Counted from the first letter of the stretch, positions 41,729 to 50,905 are shown. The stretch: 64,000 bases of DNA from Archaeoglobus sp. JdFR-37 (GCA_002010215.1 MTMY01000004.1:62001-126000), one strand, 5' to 3'. A program made the numbers and translations. Notes: generated from the sequence alone by a model not told the origin.

Positions 41729-43471
41729 TTATCTGCGCCTTCTCAGCAGATAAGTGGCTGCCATAACTCCAGCAATCACTGCAATGACTCCAAATCCCGG
41801 AGTCTTCTTTTCTTCTTTCACTTCTGGAGTAGCTTCTGGTGTGGCTGTCTTTTCAGGTGTCTTTTCGGGCTTTGCTTCTTCCTTGGTCTTTCCAGTCAGT
41901 GCCTCATAGTACTTGGACTGCTTCAGGTGCTCCTCAGCTTTCTTCAAGTCAAATTCGTAGAGAGGCACATTGTCAGAGTACCCCAGCAAGCCCTTCGGGA
42001 TTGGGCTTCTAAGCCTTATTGCGTAGCCATAGAGTGCCTGCTCAATGAACTCATCGTAGGGGAATGCGTAGGTGAAGGCTTTTCTGACGTTTACATCATC
42101 AAAGGGTGGCAGATCATTCACCAAGCCAATATACTGGATGACCAAGCTGTCACCGAATACAACCCTGACATTCTCCTGTCCCTGAACTTCCTTGACGTGA
42201 AGTGTGTCAGTTGTAACCAAGTCTGCATCACCCTTTAGAAGCATGAGCTTTCTGGTCTCCCACTCTGGGACATTTCTGATTATAACTGTCTTGACATGGT
42301 TGCCATCCCAGCCCTTCCAGTAGTTGTCATATGCTTCCAGATGAATCAGCTCTCCCTGTTTCCACTCCACAAGCTTGTACGGACCCGTTCCGACAGCGTT
42401 CTTGGTCATCCACTCGTTAGTCTGACCCTCTACCACGCCGCCATGCTCCTCAACAGTCTCCTTGTCAACAATAGCAGCCACAGGAGTTGCAAGGACAAAC
42501 TTGAAACCAGCATAGGGTTCCTTGAGGTATATCTTCACTGTGTAATCATCAACCTTCTCCACCTTGTCAACAAAGTCAGCAAGCATCCAAGCTGGGTCTT
42601 GATTCATTTTGATAACTCTCTCAATGCTGTAGACCACATCGTCTGCAGTAAGCGGGTTGCCGTTGTGGAATGTAACACCCTTCCTCAGCTTGAATGTCCA
42701 AACGAGGCCGTCATCGCTAACGGTGTAGCTTTCTGCCAGAAGCGGAACTACTTCCTTGGAGCTCTCGGGCTTGTAGGTCAGCAGTGTTTCATAAATCTGG
42801 CTTATAACTCCCCAGCTTGCAGAGTCGTATGCGAATGCTGGATCAAGGCTTTCAGGTTCACCATATGTTGCGTAAACGAATGTGTCAGGCTGGTTTGCAT
42901 CACTGCTCTTCCAGAGGTCGTAATATCTTATCTGGCTTTCACCCCATATGGGGTTATAGTAAACTCCGTTCAGCCAAGTTCTGTAGGTAAGTATGGCCTT
43001 CGGCTGGTAGAGTGGAACCCATGGAGCATCTTCGTATATTTTCATTGAGGCTTGCTCGTAGAGCTTCTGTCTCTCGCTATCATCAAGAGTCTTTCTTGCT
43101 TCCATTATCAAGTTGTCAACCTCGGTATTCTTGTAGTGAACCCAGTTGTTAGCTGCTTTGCTGTAGAACAGCGGGTAGATATAGTCATCAGGGTCACCGT
43201 AGTCAGGAGCCCAGCCCAAGAAGAAGACGTTGTATTCACCATTTCTCAAACCTTTCAGCAGCGTTGGCCAGTCGAGTTCGAGCACTTCCACATTTTTGAT
43301 GCCCAGCTGTTTCAGATTGTCCGCAAGAAGAAGAGCTGCAGTCTTCCTGACTTCATTTCCTTGGTTGTATACTATTGTAATTTTCACTTCTTCCTGTGCA
43401 GTCGCTGGAATTGCTAAAGACGCCACAATAGCGGCCATCAATACCATTAACAACAGTTTTCTAGGTACCAT
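41729..43471 (-). CDS. Peptide-type ABC binding protein (SBP family 5), circularly permuted, PGF-CTERM anchored
   Basis: A protein of 580 residues. Residues 1-26 are a signal peptide. Residues 29-188 (ITIVYNQGNEVRKTAALLLA ... FFLGWAPDYGDPDDY ... VPLYQPKAILTYR) match what is normally the C-terminal third of DppA/OppA proteins; residues about 195-525 (YATYGEPESLDPAFAYDSA ... GLVWTFKLRKGVTFHNG ... FDDVNVRKAFTYAF) match the normal N-terminal two thirds. The order is therefore swapped. A Thr/Pro/Lys/Glu-rich linker (526-556) leads to PGF (558-560), a membrane helix and RRRR, an archaeosortase sorting signal. Surface-anchored binding protein of the dppBC-oppDF importer upstream; ligand probably peptides. 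Confidence 0.92.
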   Translation of the reverse strand: MVPRKLLLMVLMAAIVASLAIPATAQEEVKITIVYNQGNEVRKTAALLLADNLKQLGIKNVEVLELDWPTLLKGLRNGEYNVFFLGWAPDYGDPDDYIYPLFYSKAANNWVHYKNTEVDNLIMEARKTLDDSERQKLYEQASMKIYEDAPWVPLYQPKAILTYRTWLNGVYYNPIWGESQIRYYDLWKSSDANQPDTFVYATYGEPESLDPAFAYDSASWGVISQIYETLLTYKPESSKEVVPLLAESYTVSDDGLVWTFKLRKGVTFHNGNPLTADDVVYSIERVIKMNQDPAWMLADFVDKVEKVDDYTVKIYLKEPYAGFKFVLATPVAAIVDKETVEEHGGVVEGQTNEWMTKNAVGTGPYKLVEWKQGELIHLEAYDNYWKGWDGNHVKTVIIRNVPEWETRKLMLLKGDADLVTTDTLHVKEVQGQENVRVVFGDSLVIQYIGLVNDLPPFDDVNVRKAFTYAFPYDEFIEQALYGYAIRLRSPIPKGLLGYSDNVPLYEFDLKKAEEHLKQSKYYEALTGKTKEEAKPEKTPEKTATPEATPEVKEEKKTPGFGVIAVIAGVMAATYLLRRRR

Positions 43472-43512
43472 GGTAGAAAGAGAACCAAGAAATATTTACC
43501 ATTTTCGTTTAA

Positions 43513-43647
43513 TTATTTCCAAAATAATACGGTATAAAGATAAATCACTAGAAGTATTATCAATATTAATATGAATGGAATGGCGATGGTTTGAAAGGCT
43601 GCCAGTATCAGGGCGATGTAATCACTTTTATCAGGTTTTATTCCCAT
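43513..43647 (-). CDS. 44-residue single-span membrane protein in the opp operon
   Basis: ATG 43647 follows GAGGAGAG by about nine bases. The product begins MGIKPDKSDYIALILAAF and is then almost wholly hydrophobic, ending VLFWK, with one or two membrane helices. It lies between oppF and the binding-protein gene, in the same direction, 41 bases before the binding-protein start. Possibly a small transporter accessory protein. No known family recognised; good Shine-Dalgarno and position are the main support. Confidence 0.55.
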   Translation of the reverse strand: MGIKPDKSDYIALILAAFQTIAIPFILILIILLVIYLYTVLFWK

Positions 43648-43659
43648 GATGAGTCTCTC

Positions 43660-43696
43660 CTCAATACTAACCTCTATACTAATCTCCCAATACTAG
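43660..43696. repeat. Three tandem 12-13 bp units between oppF and the small gene
   Basis: On the plus strand the units read CTCAATACTAAC, CTCTATACTAAT and CTCCCAATACTAG. They fill the gap between the oppF stop and the small membrane protein gene, ending 13 bases before its start. They might bind protein, shape the mRNA end of oppF, or be a simple slippage product. Confidence 0.5.
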
Positions 43697-43697
43697 C

Positions 43698-44687
43698 TCA
43701 GTAGAGGTGGCAAGCCACCAGATGGCTACTGTCACCCTTCAGAGCTGGCTCTTCCGTTCTGCAGATGTCCATGGCATGAGGACATCTCGGATGGAATCTG
43801 CAGCCTGATGGAGGATTGATGGGACTCGGAACATCTCCGTGAATGGCTGCCCCTTTTCCCCTGAACTTTGGATCTGGAATAGGAATAGATTCAAAGAGGG
43901 CTTTCGTGTAGGGGTGGAGAGTTTCAGCTATGACGCTTTCAGCTTCCCCTACCTCCACCAGTTTTCCAAGATACATGACACCGATGGTATCAGACATATA
44001 TTCCACAACGCTCAGGTCGTGGGATATGAAGAGGTACGTGAGATTGAACTCGCTCTGCAGATCTTTTAGCAGGTTGAGTATCTGTGCCTGTACGGAAACG
44101 TCCAGAGCAGATGTGGGTTCATCAAGTACTATGAAATCTGGTCTCAAAGCCAGGGCTCTGGCAATATTGATCCTCTGCCTTTGTCCACCACTGAACTCGT
44201 GGGGATAGCGGTAGAGATGCTCCTTCTTGAGCCCTACAACTTCCAGAAGTTCAAGAACTGTATCCTCAATCTCGCTATCGCTCTGGTTTGTGTGGATGAC
44301 AAGCGGTTCTCCTACTATATCCTTGATGGTCATTCTTGGATTGAGAGAAGCGAAGGGGTCCTGGAAAACAAACTGAATGTGCCTTCTGATCCCCCTGAAC
44401 TCTTTCTGAGAGATGTGGGTGATATCCATCCCTTTGAAGATTATCCTCCCACTATCAGGTTCGATGAGCCTACCAACCGTCCTTCCTAACGTTGTCTTCC
44501 CGCATCCCGACTCCCCAACCAGCCCAAAAGTCTCCTTCTTCCTGATGGAGAGTGAGACATCATCAACTGCCCTCACGTAAGCTACTGGCCTCTTGAAGAA
44601 ACCTCCCAGTATTGGGAAGTACTTCTTCAGGTTTTCAACCCTTAATATCTCGTCTCCCGCCTCAGCGGTATAGGTGACATCTGACAT
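43698..44687 (-). CDS. oppF: Oligopeptide-type ABC ATPase, OppF-like
   Basis: ATPase of about 329 residues. Walker A GESGCGKTT near 57, signature [15 protein letters not shown] near 160, Walker B FIVLDEPTSALDVSVQAQI near 180, and the C-terminal cysteine segment [14 protein letters not shown] of the OppD/F family. ATG 44687 is preferred to TTG 44702; both overlap the end of oppD. Confidence 0.93.
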   Translation of the reverse strand: MSDVTYTAEAGDEILRVENLKKYFPILGGFFKRPVAYVRAVDDVSLSIRKKETFGLVGESGCGKTTLGRTVGRLIEPDSGRIIFKGMDITHISQKEFRGIRRHIQFVFQDPFASLNPRMTIKDIVGEPLVIHTNQSDSEIEDTVLELLEVVGLKKEHLYRYPHEFSGGQRQRINIARALALRPDFIVLDEPTSALDVSVQAQILNLLKDLQSEFNLTYLFISHDLSVVEYMSDTIGVMYLGKLVEVGEAESVIAETLHPYTKALFESIPIPDPKFRGKGAAIHGDVPSPINPPSGCRFHPRCPHAMDICRTEEPALKGDSSHLVACHLY

Positions 44688-45654
44688 AGTGTCCAGGCTC
44701 AAGTTCTATCAACTCCGGTTTTTCTTTTCTGCAAATATCCATTACATGGGGACATCTTGGATGGAACCTGCATCCTGGCGGAGGATACAGGAGGTTTGGA
44801 ACACTTCCGGGAATTTCCTCGAGTCTTGTCTGTTTACCCTTCCCAAACACAGGGATTGCGTTAAACAACCCCTGAGTGTAAGGATGATACCTTTTTTCGA
44901 ATATGACGGAAGTCGTGCCAAGCTCCACGATGTTACCAGCATACATAACTGCAACCCTGTCGCTCATCTCTGCAACGACTCCAAGGTCGTGGGTTATTAG
45001 GAGTATTGAAGTACCCATGTTTTTCTGAAGCTCGTTCATTAAGTTTATTATCTGGGCTTGGACTGTAACGTCTAGAGCCGTTGTTGGCTCATCAGCGATC
45101 AGGAGAGAGGGGTTACAAGAAAGGGCCATTGCTATAACGATTCTCTGCCTCTGTCCTCCGCTGAACTCGTGAGGATATTTGGTCATAGCGTTTTCAGCGT
45201 CGGGAATTCTCACCCTCTCCAGCATTTTAAGGGCAATATTATAAGCTTCTTCTTTACTTACCTTCTGGTTCAAGGCGATGGTCTCAACAAGCTGGTCACC
45301 AACTGTGAAAACGGGATTGAGAGATGTCATGGGCTCCTGAAAGATCATGGAGATTTTCTTCCCTCTGTACTCTAGCATTTCCTTTTCTGGGATCTTCAGC
45401 AAATCTACACCATTGAAAAGAATCTCCCCCCCTTCGATTTTTCCAGGAGGTGTGGGGATGAGCCTGAGGATTGCCCTAGCAGTAACAGATTTACCGCATC
45501 CCGTCTCACCAACCAAGGCGAAGGTTTCATTAGGATGAATGTCAAAGCTAACCCCATCTATCGCCTTCACCACTCCTTCATAGGTGTAGAAGTTTATGTA
45601 GAGTTCATTTACTCTCAGCAGTTTCTCTATATCTCCTGTAGATACCGTATCCAT
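44662..45654 (-). CDS. oppD: Oligopeptide-type ABC ATPase, OppD-like
   Basis: ATPase of 330 residues. Walker A GETGCGKS near 52, signature [15 protein letters not shown] near 165, Walker [20 protein letters not shown] and the C-terminal cysteine motif [14 protein letters not shown]. Forms the ATPase pair with OppF. Four bases separate it from dppC; 26 bases overlap with oppF. Confidence 0.93.
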   Translation of the reverse strand: MDTVSTGDIEKLLRVNELYINFYTYEGVVKAIDGVSFDIHPNETFALVGETGCGKSVTARAILRLIPTPPGKIEGGEILFNGVDLLKIPEKEMLEYRGKKISMIFQEPMTSLNPVFTVGDQLVETIALNQKVSKEEAYNIALKMLERVRIPDAENAMTKYPHEFSGGQRQRIVIAMALSCNPSLLIADEPTTALDVTVQAQIINLMNELQKNMGTSILLITHDLGVVAEMSDRVAVMYAGNIVELGTTSVIFEKRYHPYTQGLFNAIPVFGKGKQTRLEEIPGSVPNLLYPPPGCRFHPRCPHVMDICRKEKPELIELEPGHYVRCHLYR

Positions 45655-45658
45655 ACCT

Positions 45659-46543
45659 TTACCTCCTCAACCTCGGATCCAAGATGTCTCTCAGCCCATC
45701 ACCGAGCAGGTTAAAGCCTAGTACAGTTATGAAGATTGCAAGACCAGGGAAGGTTATCGTCCACCAGGCTGTTGTCATGTAATTCCTCCCTTCTGCCACC
45801 ATCCTCCCCCATTCTGGCGTGTTTGGCCCGGCCCCAAACCCTATGAAACTCAGACCTGCTGCAACCAGTATGACTGCTCCCAGATCAAGGGTCATCTGAA
45901 CTAAGAGGGGAGCAAGGCTGTTGGGGAGTATGTGCTTGAACATGATTCTTCTGTTTGAAGCACCCAGACTTCTGGCTGCTTCAACGAACTGAGATTCCAC
46001 CAGAGACAAAACCGATGACCTGACAATCCTCACATAAGCCGGCCACCAGACAAAGGTAACTGCAAGCATTGTCGTATATATGCTTCTTGTCTGCAGTGCT
46101 GCGGAGATGGCCATGGCGAGAATGAGGGAAGGAATTGCAAAGAACATATCAGTAATCCTCATGAGTATTTCATCAATCCATCCCCTGAAGTAGCCAGCGA
46201 TGAGGCCAAGAACTGTTCCTATGGCTGTAGCAAAGAAGACTACTGTGAAACCTATCTGGAGGCTTATCCTGCTCCCCCATATCACTCTGCTGAAGATGTC
46301 CCTGCCCAAGTCATCAGTGCCAAAAGGATGGTCTTTGGATGGCGGCTTCAGCCTAGCAAGAATATTGGTCTTCTCAGGATCGTAGGGAGCAATATAGGGT
46401 GCAAAAACGGCAACCAAGATGAGTATAAGGATTATCAACGCTCCAAGAATGGTCAGAGGGCTGTTTCTCACCAGAAAGAGTGAATACTTTATTTCCTTAA
46501 TCTTCGCATCGTGCTTCTCCTTGAAATCTGTTACTCGCTCCAT
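45659..46543 (-). CDS. dppC: Dipeptide/oligopeptide permease, DppC-like
   Basis: Membrane permease of 294 residues with an N-terminal helix (SPLTILGALIILILILVAVF), the family segment HPFGTDDLGRDIFSRVIWGSRISL near 85 and the EAA loop EAARSLGASNRRIMFKHILPN near 195. Works with DppB. Longer N-terminal cytoplasmic tail is usual for DppC. Confidence 0.93.
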   Translation of the reverse strand: MERVTDFKEKHDAKIKEIKYSLFLVRNSPLTILGALIILILILVAVFAPYIAPYDPEKTNILARLKPPSKDHPFGTDDLGRDIFSRVIWGSRISLQIGFTVVFFATAIGTVLGLIAGYFRGWIDEILMRITDMFFAIPSLILAMAISAALQTRSIYTTMLAVTFVWWPAYVRIVRSSVLSLVESQFVEAARSLGASNRRIMFKHILPNSLAPLLVQMTLDLGAVILVAAGLSFIGFGAGPNTPEWGRMVAEGRNYMTTAWWTITFPGLAIFITVLGFNLLGDGLRDILDPRLRR

Positions 46544-46577
46544 CGTCTCACCTTTACACCTTCACATATCTCTCCAA

Positions 46578-47606
46578 TCAGCCGTACCTTATTCTGGGAT
46601 CAATTATGGCGTAAAGTATATCCACCAGCAGGTTTACAATGACAAAAACCAAGGCTATCAGGATTGTACCACCCATGAGAGCAGGGAAATCTAGAGTATT
46701 TATTGTCCCAACCATATACCTTCCAATTCCGGGCCAGTAGAAGACCGTCTCTGTCAGAACTGCTCCAGCAAGCAGGCCACCAAACGAGAGGCCAACGACA
46801 GTGACTGTTGGTATCATCGCATTTCTCAGCGCATGCTTGTATATCACCACCCTTTCCGGCAGCCCTCTGGCTCTAGCAAATTCAATGTAATCCTGCCGTA
46901 TGACTTCCAGCATGCTGCTCCGCGTCATCCTAGCAATGATGGCTGCGGTGGCGTAAGCCAAAGTAAATCCAGGAAGGATGAGGTGCTGTAGGGCATCAAA
47001 GAAAACATCAAACCTACCCTGGATTAATGAATCGATCAGATACATGTTAGTGTAGGTCTTGAACTCGCTGCTGATGTACACCTGGGTATTGACCCTGCCT
47101 CCGGGGTCAGGAACCAGACCAAGATAATAATAAACCACCAGCTGGAGAATTAAGCCGAGCCAGAAGATTGGCATTGAGTAGCCTGAAAGTGCAAAGATTC
47201 GAGTTGAATGGTCAACAGGGCTATCTTTTTTGATAGCTGACAAAACACCAAGCGGAATTCCGATGAGTATTGCCAGAGCAATGGCAAAGATTGTAAGTTC
47301 GAGAGTTGCGGGGAAGTAGGTTTTGATGTCTTCGATGACTGGTCTTCCTGTGACTGGTGAGATTCCTAAATCGCCCCTGACAAGATCGCTTAGAAAAATG
47401 ACATACTGTTTCCATATAGGTTCGTTGAGGTGGTATAGCTGCCTGATCTGCTCAACTTGCTCCGGCCTAGCTCTGGCTCCACCAGCCCATACTAAAGCTG
47501 GGTCTGCAGGAACAACATGGGAAATGAAGAAAACGATAAGGGTTACACCAAGTATTGTTGGTATAGCAAGCAACAATCTTCTGGCAATATAGCTCTTCAG
47601 ATCCAT
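46578..47606 (-). CDS. dppB: Dipeptide/oligopeptide permease, DppB-like
   Basis: Membrane permease of 342 residues, first gene of the operon. The N terminus (YIARRLLLAIPTILGVTLIVFF) is typical of DppB, followed by the DLVRGDLGISPVTGRPV periplasmic segment near 75 and the EAA loop YIEFARARGLPERVVIYKHALRNAMIP near 240. An A/T-rich AAATTTTAAACAT (about 47624-47636, minus strand) is the likely TATA region. Confidence 0.93.
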   Translation of the reverse strand: MDLKSYIARRLLLAIPTILGVTLIVFFISHVVPADPALVWAGGARARPEQVEQIRQLYHLNEPIWKQYVIFLSDLVRGDLGISPVTGRPVIEDIKTYFPATLELTIFAIALAILIGIPLGVLSAIKKDSPVDHSTRIFALSGYSMPIFWLGLILQLVVYYYLGLVPDPGGRVNTQVYISSEFKTYTNMYLIDSLIQGRFDVFFDALQHLILPGFTLAYATAAIIARMTRSSMLEVIRQDYIEFARARGLPERVVIYKHALRNAMIPTVTVVGLSFGGLLAGAVLTETVFYWPGIGRYMVGTINTLDFPALMGGTILIALVFVIVNLLVDILYAIIDPRIRYG

Positions 47607-47707
47607 TATGATTCGTTGAAATGCTGTCGATGTTTAAAATTTTTCCATGGTATGCTATGGCAAATCTTGGATTGTCTTACCAAAATCGGCTAGCATCCAA
47701 CCATCAT

Positions 47708-48718
47708 CTAATCAAAAATCCTCTCAACAAGCCACTCTGGGTCGAATTTTATGAGGTCATCGTACTCCTGACCGACTCCGAAGAAAAGAATGGGTTTGCC
47801 AGTCACATAGCTGATTGATATTGCAGTCCCTCCCTTGGGATCGGCATCCAGCTTTGTGAGAATGCTACCATCTATCCCTATCGCCTCGTTGAACATCCTA
47901 GCCCTCTCTATGGCATCATTGCCCGCTATGCTCTCGTCAACAAAGATAATCAGATCGGGCTTCGTAACTCTCTTGATTTTTTCCAGCTGCTCCATCAGGT
48001 TCCTTTTTGTGTGCATCCTTCCGGCTGTGTCTGAGAGCACTACATCGATTTTCTTGCTCTCAGCGTGCTTTATTGCATCAAATATGACTGCTGCAGGGTC
48101 ACTGCCGGCCTGATGCTTTATCAGTTTCACTCCGAGCCTTTTTGCATGCTCCTCAAGCTGCTCTATGGCTCCAGCCCTGAATGTGTCTCCGGCAGCCATT
48201 ACAACGCTGTAACCACTGTCCATCAACCTCTTGGCGATTTTTGCGATGGTTGTTGTTTTTCCGGTTCCATTCACGCCAACGAAAATTATGTTGAGGGGCT
48301 TCTTTTTTTTAAGTTTCTCAGCAATATATTCATCGAAATCAAAACTCTCTGAGGAAAGAATGTCCATAATAGTTGCTTTGAGTTCTGTAAGAACGATTTC
48401 TGAAAGACTTTCACCCAGCTTCTTTCTTCTGCCAGCCAGATTTGATTTTATTCTTTCCCTGATGGCATCAACAACTTCAAATGCTACATCACTCTCAAGC
48501 AGAATTATTTCAAGTTCATAAAGAACATTCTCAAGCTTATTCTCATCTATAATAACTTCTCTATCGAGAACAACTGCAGAAAGCTTTTCTTTGAGGCCCA
48601 CCTTTCCTGTTTTTGCCGCTTTTTCCTCTTTTTTTACCTCAACCTCAATTTCTTGCTTTTCCTCTTCTTCTACCTTCTTTCTGAAAGAGGTTAGCTTCTC
48701 TTTCAGAGACTTAAACAT
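47708..48718 (-). CDS. ftsY: Signal recognition particle receptor FtsY
   Basis: SRP receptor GTPase of 336 residues: a charged N-terminal region (Lys/Glu-rich, residues 1-45), N domain, and G domain with GVNGTGKTTTIAKIA near 147, DTAGRMHTKRNLMEQL near 230 and TKLDADPKGG near 290. Membrane-docking partner of SRP54 in co-translational targeting. Typical archaeal gene order with the prefoldin gene upstream. Confidence 0.96.
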   Translation of the reverse strand: MFKSLKEKLTSFRKKVEEEEKQEIEVEVKKEEKAAKTGKVGLKEKLSAVVLDREVIIDENKLENVLYELEIILLESDVAFEVVDAIRERIKSNLAGRRKKLGESLSEIVLTELKATIMDILSSESFDFDEYIAEKLKKKKPLNIIFVGVNGTGKTTTIAKIAKRLMDSGYSVVMAAGDTFRAGAIEQLEEHAKRLGVKLIKHQAGSDPAAVIFDAIKHAESKKIDVVLSDTAGRMHTKRNLMEQLEKIKRVTKPDLIIFVDESIAGNDAIERARMFNEAIGIDGSILTKLDADPKGGTAISISYVTGKPILFFGVGQEYDDLIKFDPEWLVERIFD

Positions 48719-48740
48719 TGATTCCCTACCTCTTTACTGC

Positions 48741-49184
48741 CTATTTCCTTTCCTGTCTCTCTTCCACTGCTCTAGCCATCTGAGCGATTTCCATCTGTAT
48801 TCTCTCTGCCTGGCTCATTATCTGCTCCAAAAGCTGCTCAAGTTTTGTGACTGTTTCGCTAAGCCTCTCTTTCCTCTTCTTCAGAGTTTCAATGGCTTCT
48901 CCAACTTCCTTCTCAGCTATTACTCCGGCGCCCACATCCACAAGCATTTTTTTGGATTCCTTCACATCAACGTAGGCAAAAACACCGCCTCCAAGGTTCA
49001 TCAGGGCCTCAACATTACCCTCGAGAGAGTTGAAGTACTCAAGGCTTTCAATGGTCTTGTCCAGCTCATTCTGAACAAGCTCTATCTCAATTATCCTTCT
49101 CTGGACAGCTTCGCTCTCAGCCCTCAATTGCTGAAGAATTGCCAGCCTCTCCTGAATTTTTCTCTGAACCTCCTCTTCCTGCAT
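48741..49184 (-). CDS. pfdA: Prefoldin alpha subunit
   Basis: A protein of about 147 residues with N- and C-terminal coiled coils flanking a beta-hairpin region (NVEALMNLGGGVFAYVDVKE ... MLVDVGAGVIAEK). Chaperone that hands unfolded proteins to the thermosome. Start at ATG 49184 (MQEEEVQRKIQERL), five bases after the LX stop; the GTG at 49193 would overlap LX. Confidence 0.92.
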   Translation of the reverse strand: MQEEEVQRKIQERLAILQQLRAESEAVQRRIIEIELVQNELDKTIESLEYFNSLEGNVEALMNLGGGVFAYVDVKESKKMLVDVGAGVIAEKEVGEAIETLKKRKERLSETVTKLEQLLEQIMSQAERIQMEIAQMARAVEERQERK

Positions 49185-49189
49185 AAAAA

Positions 49190-49366
49190 TCACTCAGCAG
49201 GTTTGACTTCTTCGATCTTTATAAGGTTTCTCTTAACCTTGTGGTTGCTTCCTATGAGGGAATAAATCTTTTCAATGGCAAATTTTTCGTTATGTGCCTC
49301 AATAACCTTTCTGAAGGGCAGCCATCTTTTCTCAATGGCAAACTTTCCCCTGACTTCAAACTTCAT
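49190..49366 (-). CDS. rpl18a: Ribosomal protein LX (L18Ae/L20a)
   Basis: A protein of 58 residues starting MKFEVRGKFAIEKRWLPFRK, matching the short archaeal LX protein of the large subunit. The start follows AGGAGGTGG and comes directly after the aIF6 stop (TGAATG). The archaeal order aIF6-LX-prefoldin-ftsY supports it. Confidence 0.92.
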   Translation of the reverse strand: MKFEVRGKFAIEKRWLPFRKVIEAHNEKFAIEKIYSLIGSNHKVKRNLIKIEEVKPAE

Positions 49367-50032
49367 TCAACCACCTCCTAAAAAACCCAAAGCTTCCTCA
49401 ATCACACCCAACTCAAAACCTGTGGTATCCTCTCCAGCAATATATCCTTTTGAGTTGGCAACGACACCTGTTCCAACCATGTCGCTGCCGAAGTTAACCG
49501 TACCTGTCTCAACCTCCACCCCTGCGACATCAACTATCTTCTTTATCTCCCATTCTGTAGCGTTTGGATTGAGTAAAGCACCCCTGTCGGTCAGAATGGC
49601 AGCCATTCCAACTGTTTTTATCCCACCCACAGTTCCCCTAGCTATCTTAATCTCGAGAAAGTCAGAAACTTCTTCAATGACTTTTTCATCCAGCTCTGGA
49701 TGAGCAATTCCGCCCCTGTCGTTTAAAAGCAGATTGTTTCCCAAGCAAGTCATGTTCGTCTCCACAACCTTCACGTCCACTTTCCTTTTCAGCCTTTCAA
49801 GCTCCTTAGACAGTACATGATTGCTGACAATTATACCATTAGAGTTTCCAGCTACTAAAGCCCCAACAAGTTCAGAACCGGAGATAGTGGTTCTTATGAC
49901 ATCCACTTCCAACTCTTGCCTGAGGAATTGTTCTGCTTTTCTTTCTCTGACACCCAGTACTGCTACGTCTTCTGTAACTCTGATATACAGGCCTATCAGC
50001 GGAACGCCTTTGATGCTGAGGAGTGTGGGCAT
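49367..50032 (-). CDS. eif6: Translation initiation factor aIF6
   Basis: A protein of 221 residues with the fivefold pentein repeat of IF6: repeated units such as NSNGIIVSNHVL, NDRGGIAHPEL, TDRGALLNPNATEWEI and NSKGYIAGEDTTGFEL. Anti-association factor binding the large ribosomal subunit. Typical length. Confidence 0.96.
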   Translation of the reverse strand: MPTLLSIKGVPLIGLYIRVTEDVAVLGVRERKAEQFLRQELEVDVIRTTISGSELVGALVAGNSNGIIVSNHVLSKELERLKRKVDVKVVETNMTCLGNNLLLNDRGGIAHPELDEKVIEEVSDFLEIKIARGTVGGIKTVGMAAILTDRGALLNPNATEWEIKKIVDVAGVEVETGTVNFGSDMVGTGVVANSKGYIAGEDTTGFELGVIEEALGFLGGG

Positions 50033-50061
50033 AGTTCTTTTAGATTAGCTTTTAAGTCAGT

Positions 50062-50328
50062 TCAGGCCAGCTCAGCCTCCACTATGCCGTCATCGAATTT
50101 TACTGCCCTGACTCTTATCCTTGCGGGCGGCTTCTCAGCTCCTCTCTCCCACAGCTTTTCGTTAATGCTGGCATCAATTTTTACGTTGTCAGGATCGACT
50201 TTCATATGCCTGCTCAGGAACTTGCGGACGTACTTTACAGACTTCTTTGCCCTCAGCCACCTAGGATACTTCTTCATCTTCTGCCTTATGCCGATTGTGT
50301 AAACCCTCTCCACCACTATCTTCGCCAA
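50062..50328 (-). CDS. rpl31e: Ribosomal protein L31e
   Basis: A protein of 88 residues containing VYTIGIRQKMKKYPRWLRAKKSVKYVRKFLSRHM (segment named by its ends: VYTIGI to SRHM), characteristic of L31e. The true start is TTG 50328, five bases after GAGGTGG; the longer reading to 50391 would overlap L39e. Co-directional with L39e upstream and aIF6 downstream. Confidence 0.95.
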   Translation of the reverse strand: MAKIVVERVYTIGIRQKMKKYPRWLRAKKSVKYVRKFLSRHMKVDPDNVKIDASINEKLWERGAEKPPARIRVRAVKFDDGIVEAELA

Positions 50329-50341
50329 AACAACCACCTCT

Positions 50342-50494
50342 TTACACCTTGAGCTTTTTAGACCTCCAGTGCCTTCTCTTAGGACTGGCAAACACCTTCC
50401 TCTTAGTTTTTATCGTGACCCAGACAGGAGCTCGCCTGTTCTGCTTTAGAAATTTAGCCAATCTCCTTTTGACGCCGACAGTTTTCTTTCCCAT
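50342..50494 (-). CDS. rpl39e: Ribosomal protein L39e
   Basis: A basic protein of 50 residues, [18 protein letters not shown] at the start, with [11 protein letters not shown] and [14 protein letters not shown], the L39e signature. It lines the exit tunnel. The start follows GGTGGCGGC. Too short for ordinary ORF thresholds but unmistakable. Confidence 0.95.
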   Translation of the reverse strand: MGKKTVGVKRRLAKFLKQNRRAPVWVTIKTKRKVFASPKRRHWRSKKLKV

Positions 50495-50569
50495 AGCCGC
50501 CACCTTTGCTTGCATTATTTAATTTTTACTTCAGCCAAACTTATTTCATTTAAGCCATCTCATCGAAGT

Positions 50570-50905
50570 TTACTTCCGGATTATTCTAGTCTCCCTTTTC
50601 TTGGGCATTGCCCTTTTGAGAATTTCCTTCAGCAATTCGTCGCTTATCTTCTGATTGATCCTTCCTGATTGAGCCAGAGCAATGAGCTGGTTTTCAACAG
50701 CCTCAGCCACCTCAGGATGTGCGAGCCTTATACGTGCAAGCCTCTCCTTGGCCTCAGGTTCAAGAATTGCTCTCAAAATAGCCTTTTTCTGAGCTTCAAT
50801 CTGCCTTCTCAACTCTTCCTGCCTCTGAAGTTCCTCCATCTCTCTCTGACGTTGAGCTTGCAACTCCATGAGCTTGCGCCTTCTGATCTCTTCTAAGTCA
50901 TCCAT
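50570..50905 (-). CDS. PDCD5-like DNA-binding protein
   Basis: A protein of 111 residues of the PDCD5/TFAR19 family: a long charged N-terminal helix rich in Arg, Glu and Gln, then a three-helix bundle ([23 protein letters not shown]). ATG 50905 lies six bases after GGGGTG. Function in archaea is unclear; the gene is usually next to rps19e, as here. Confidence 0.93.
   Translation of the reverse strand: MDDLEEIRRRKLMELQAQRQREMEELQRQEELRRQIEAQKKAILRAILEPEAKERLARIRLAHPEVAEAVENQLIALAQSGRINQKISDELLKEILKRAMPKKRETRIIRK

Noticed and set aside
47644..47660. CCATGG...CTATGG imperfect palindrome upstream of dppB as operator
   Set aside because: Only the outer four bases and scattered inner ones pair; too weak to call.
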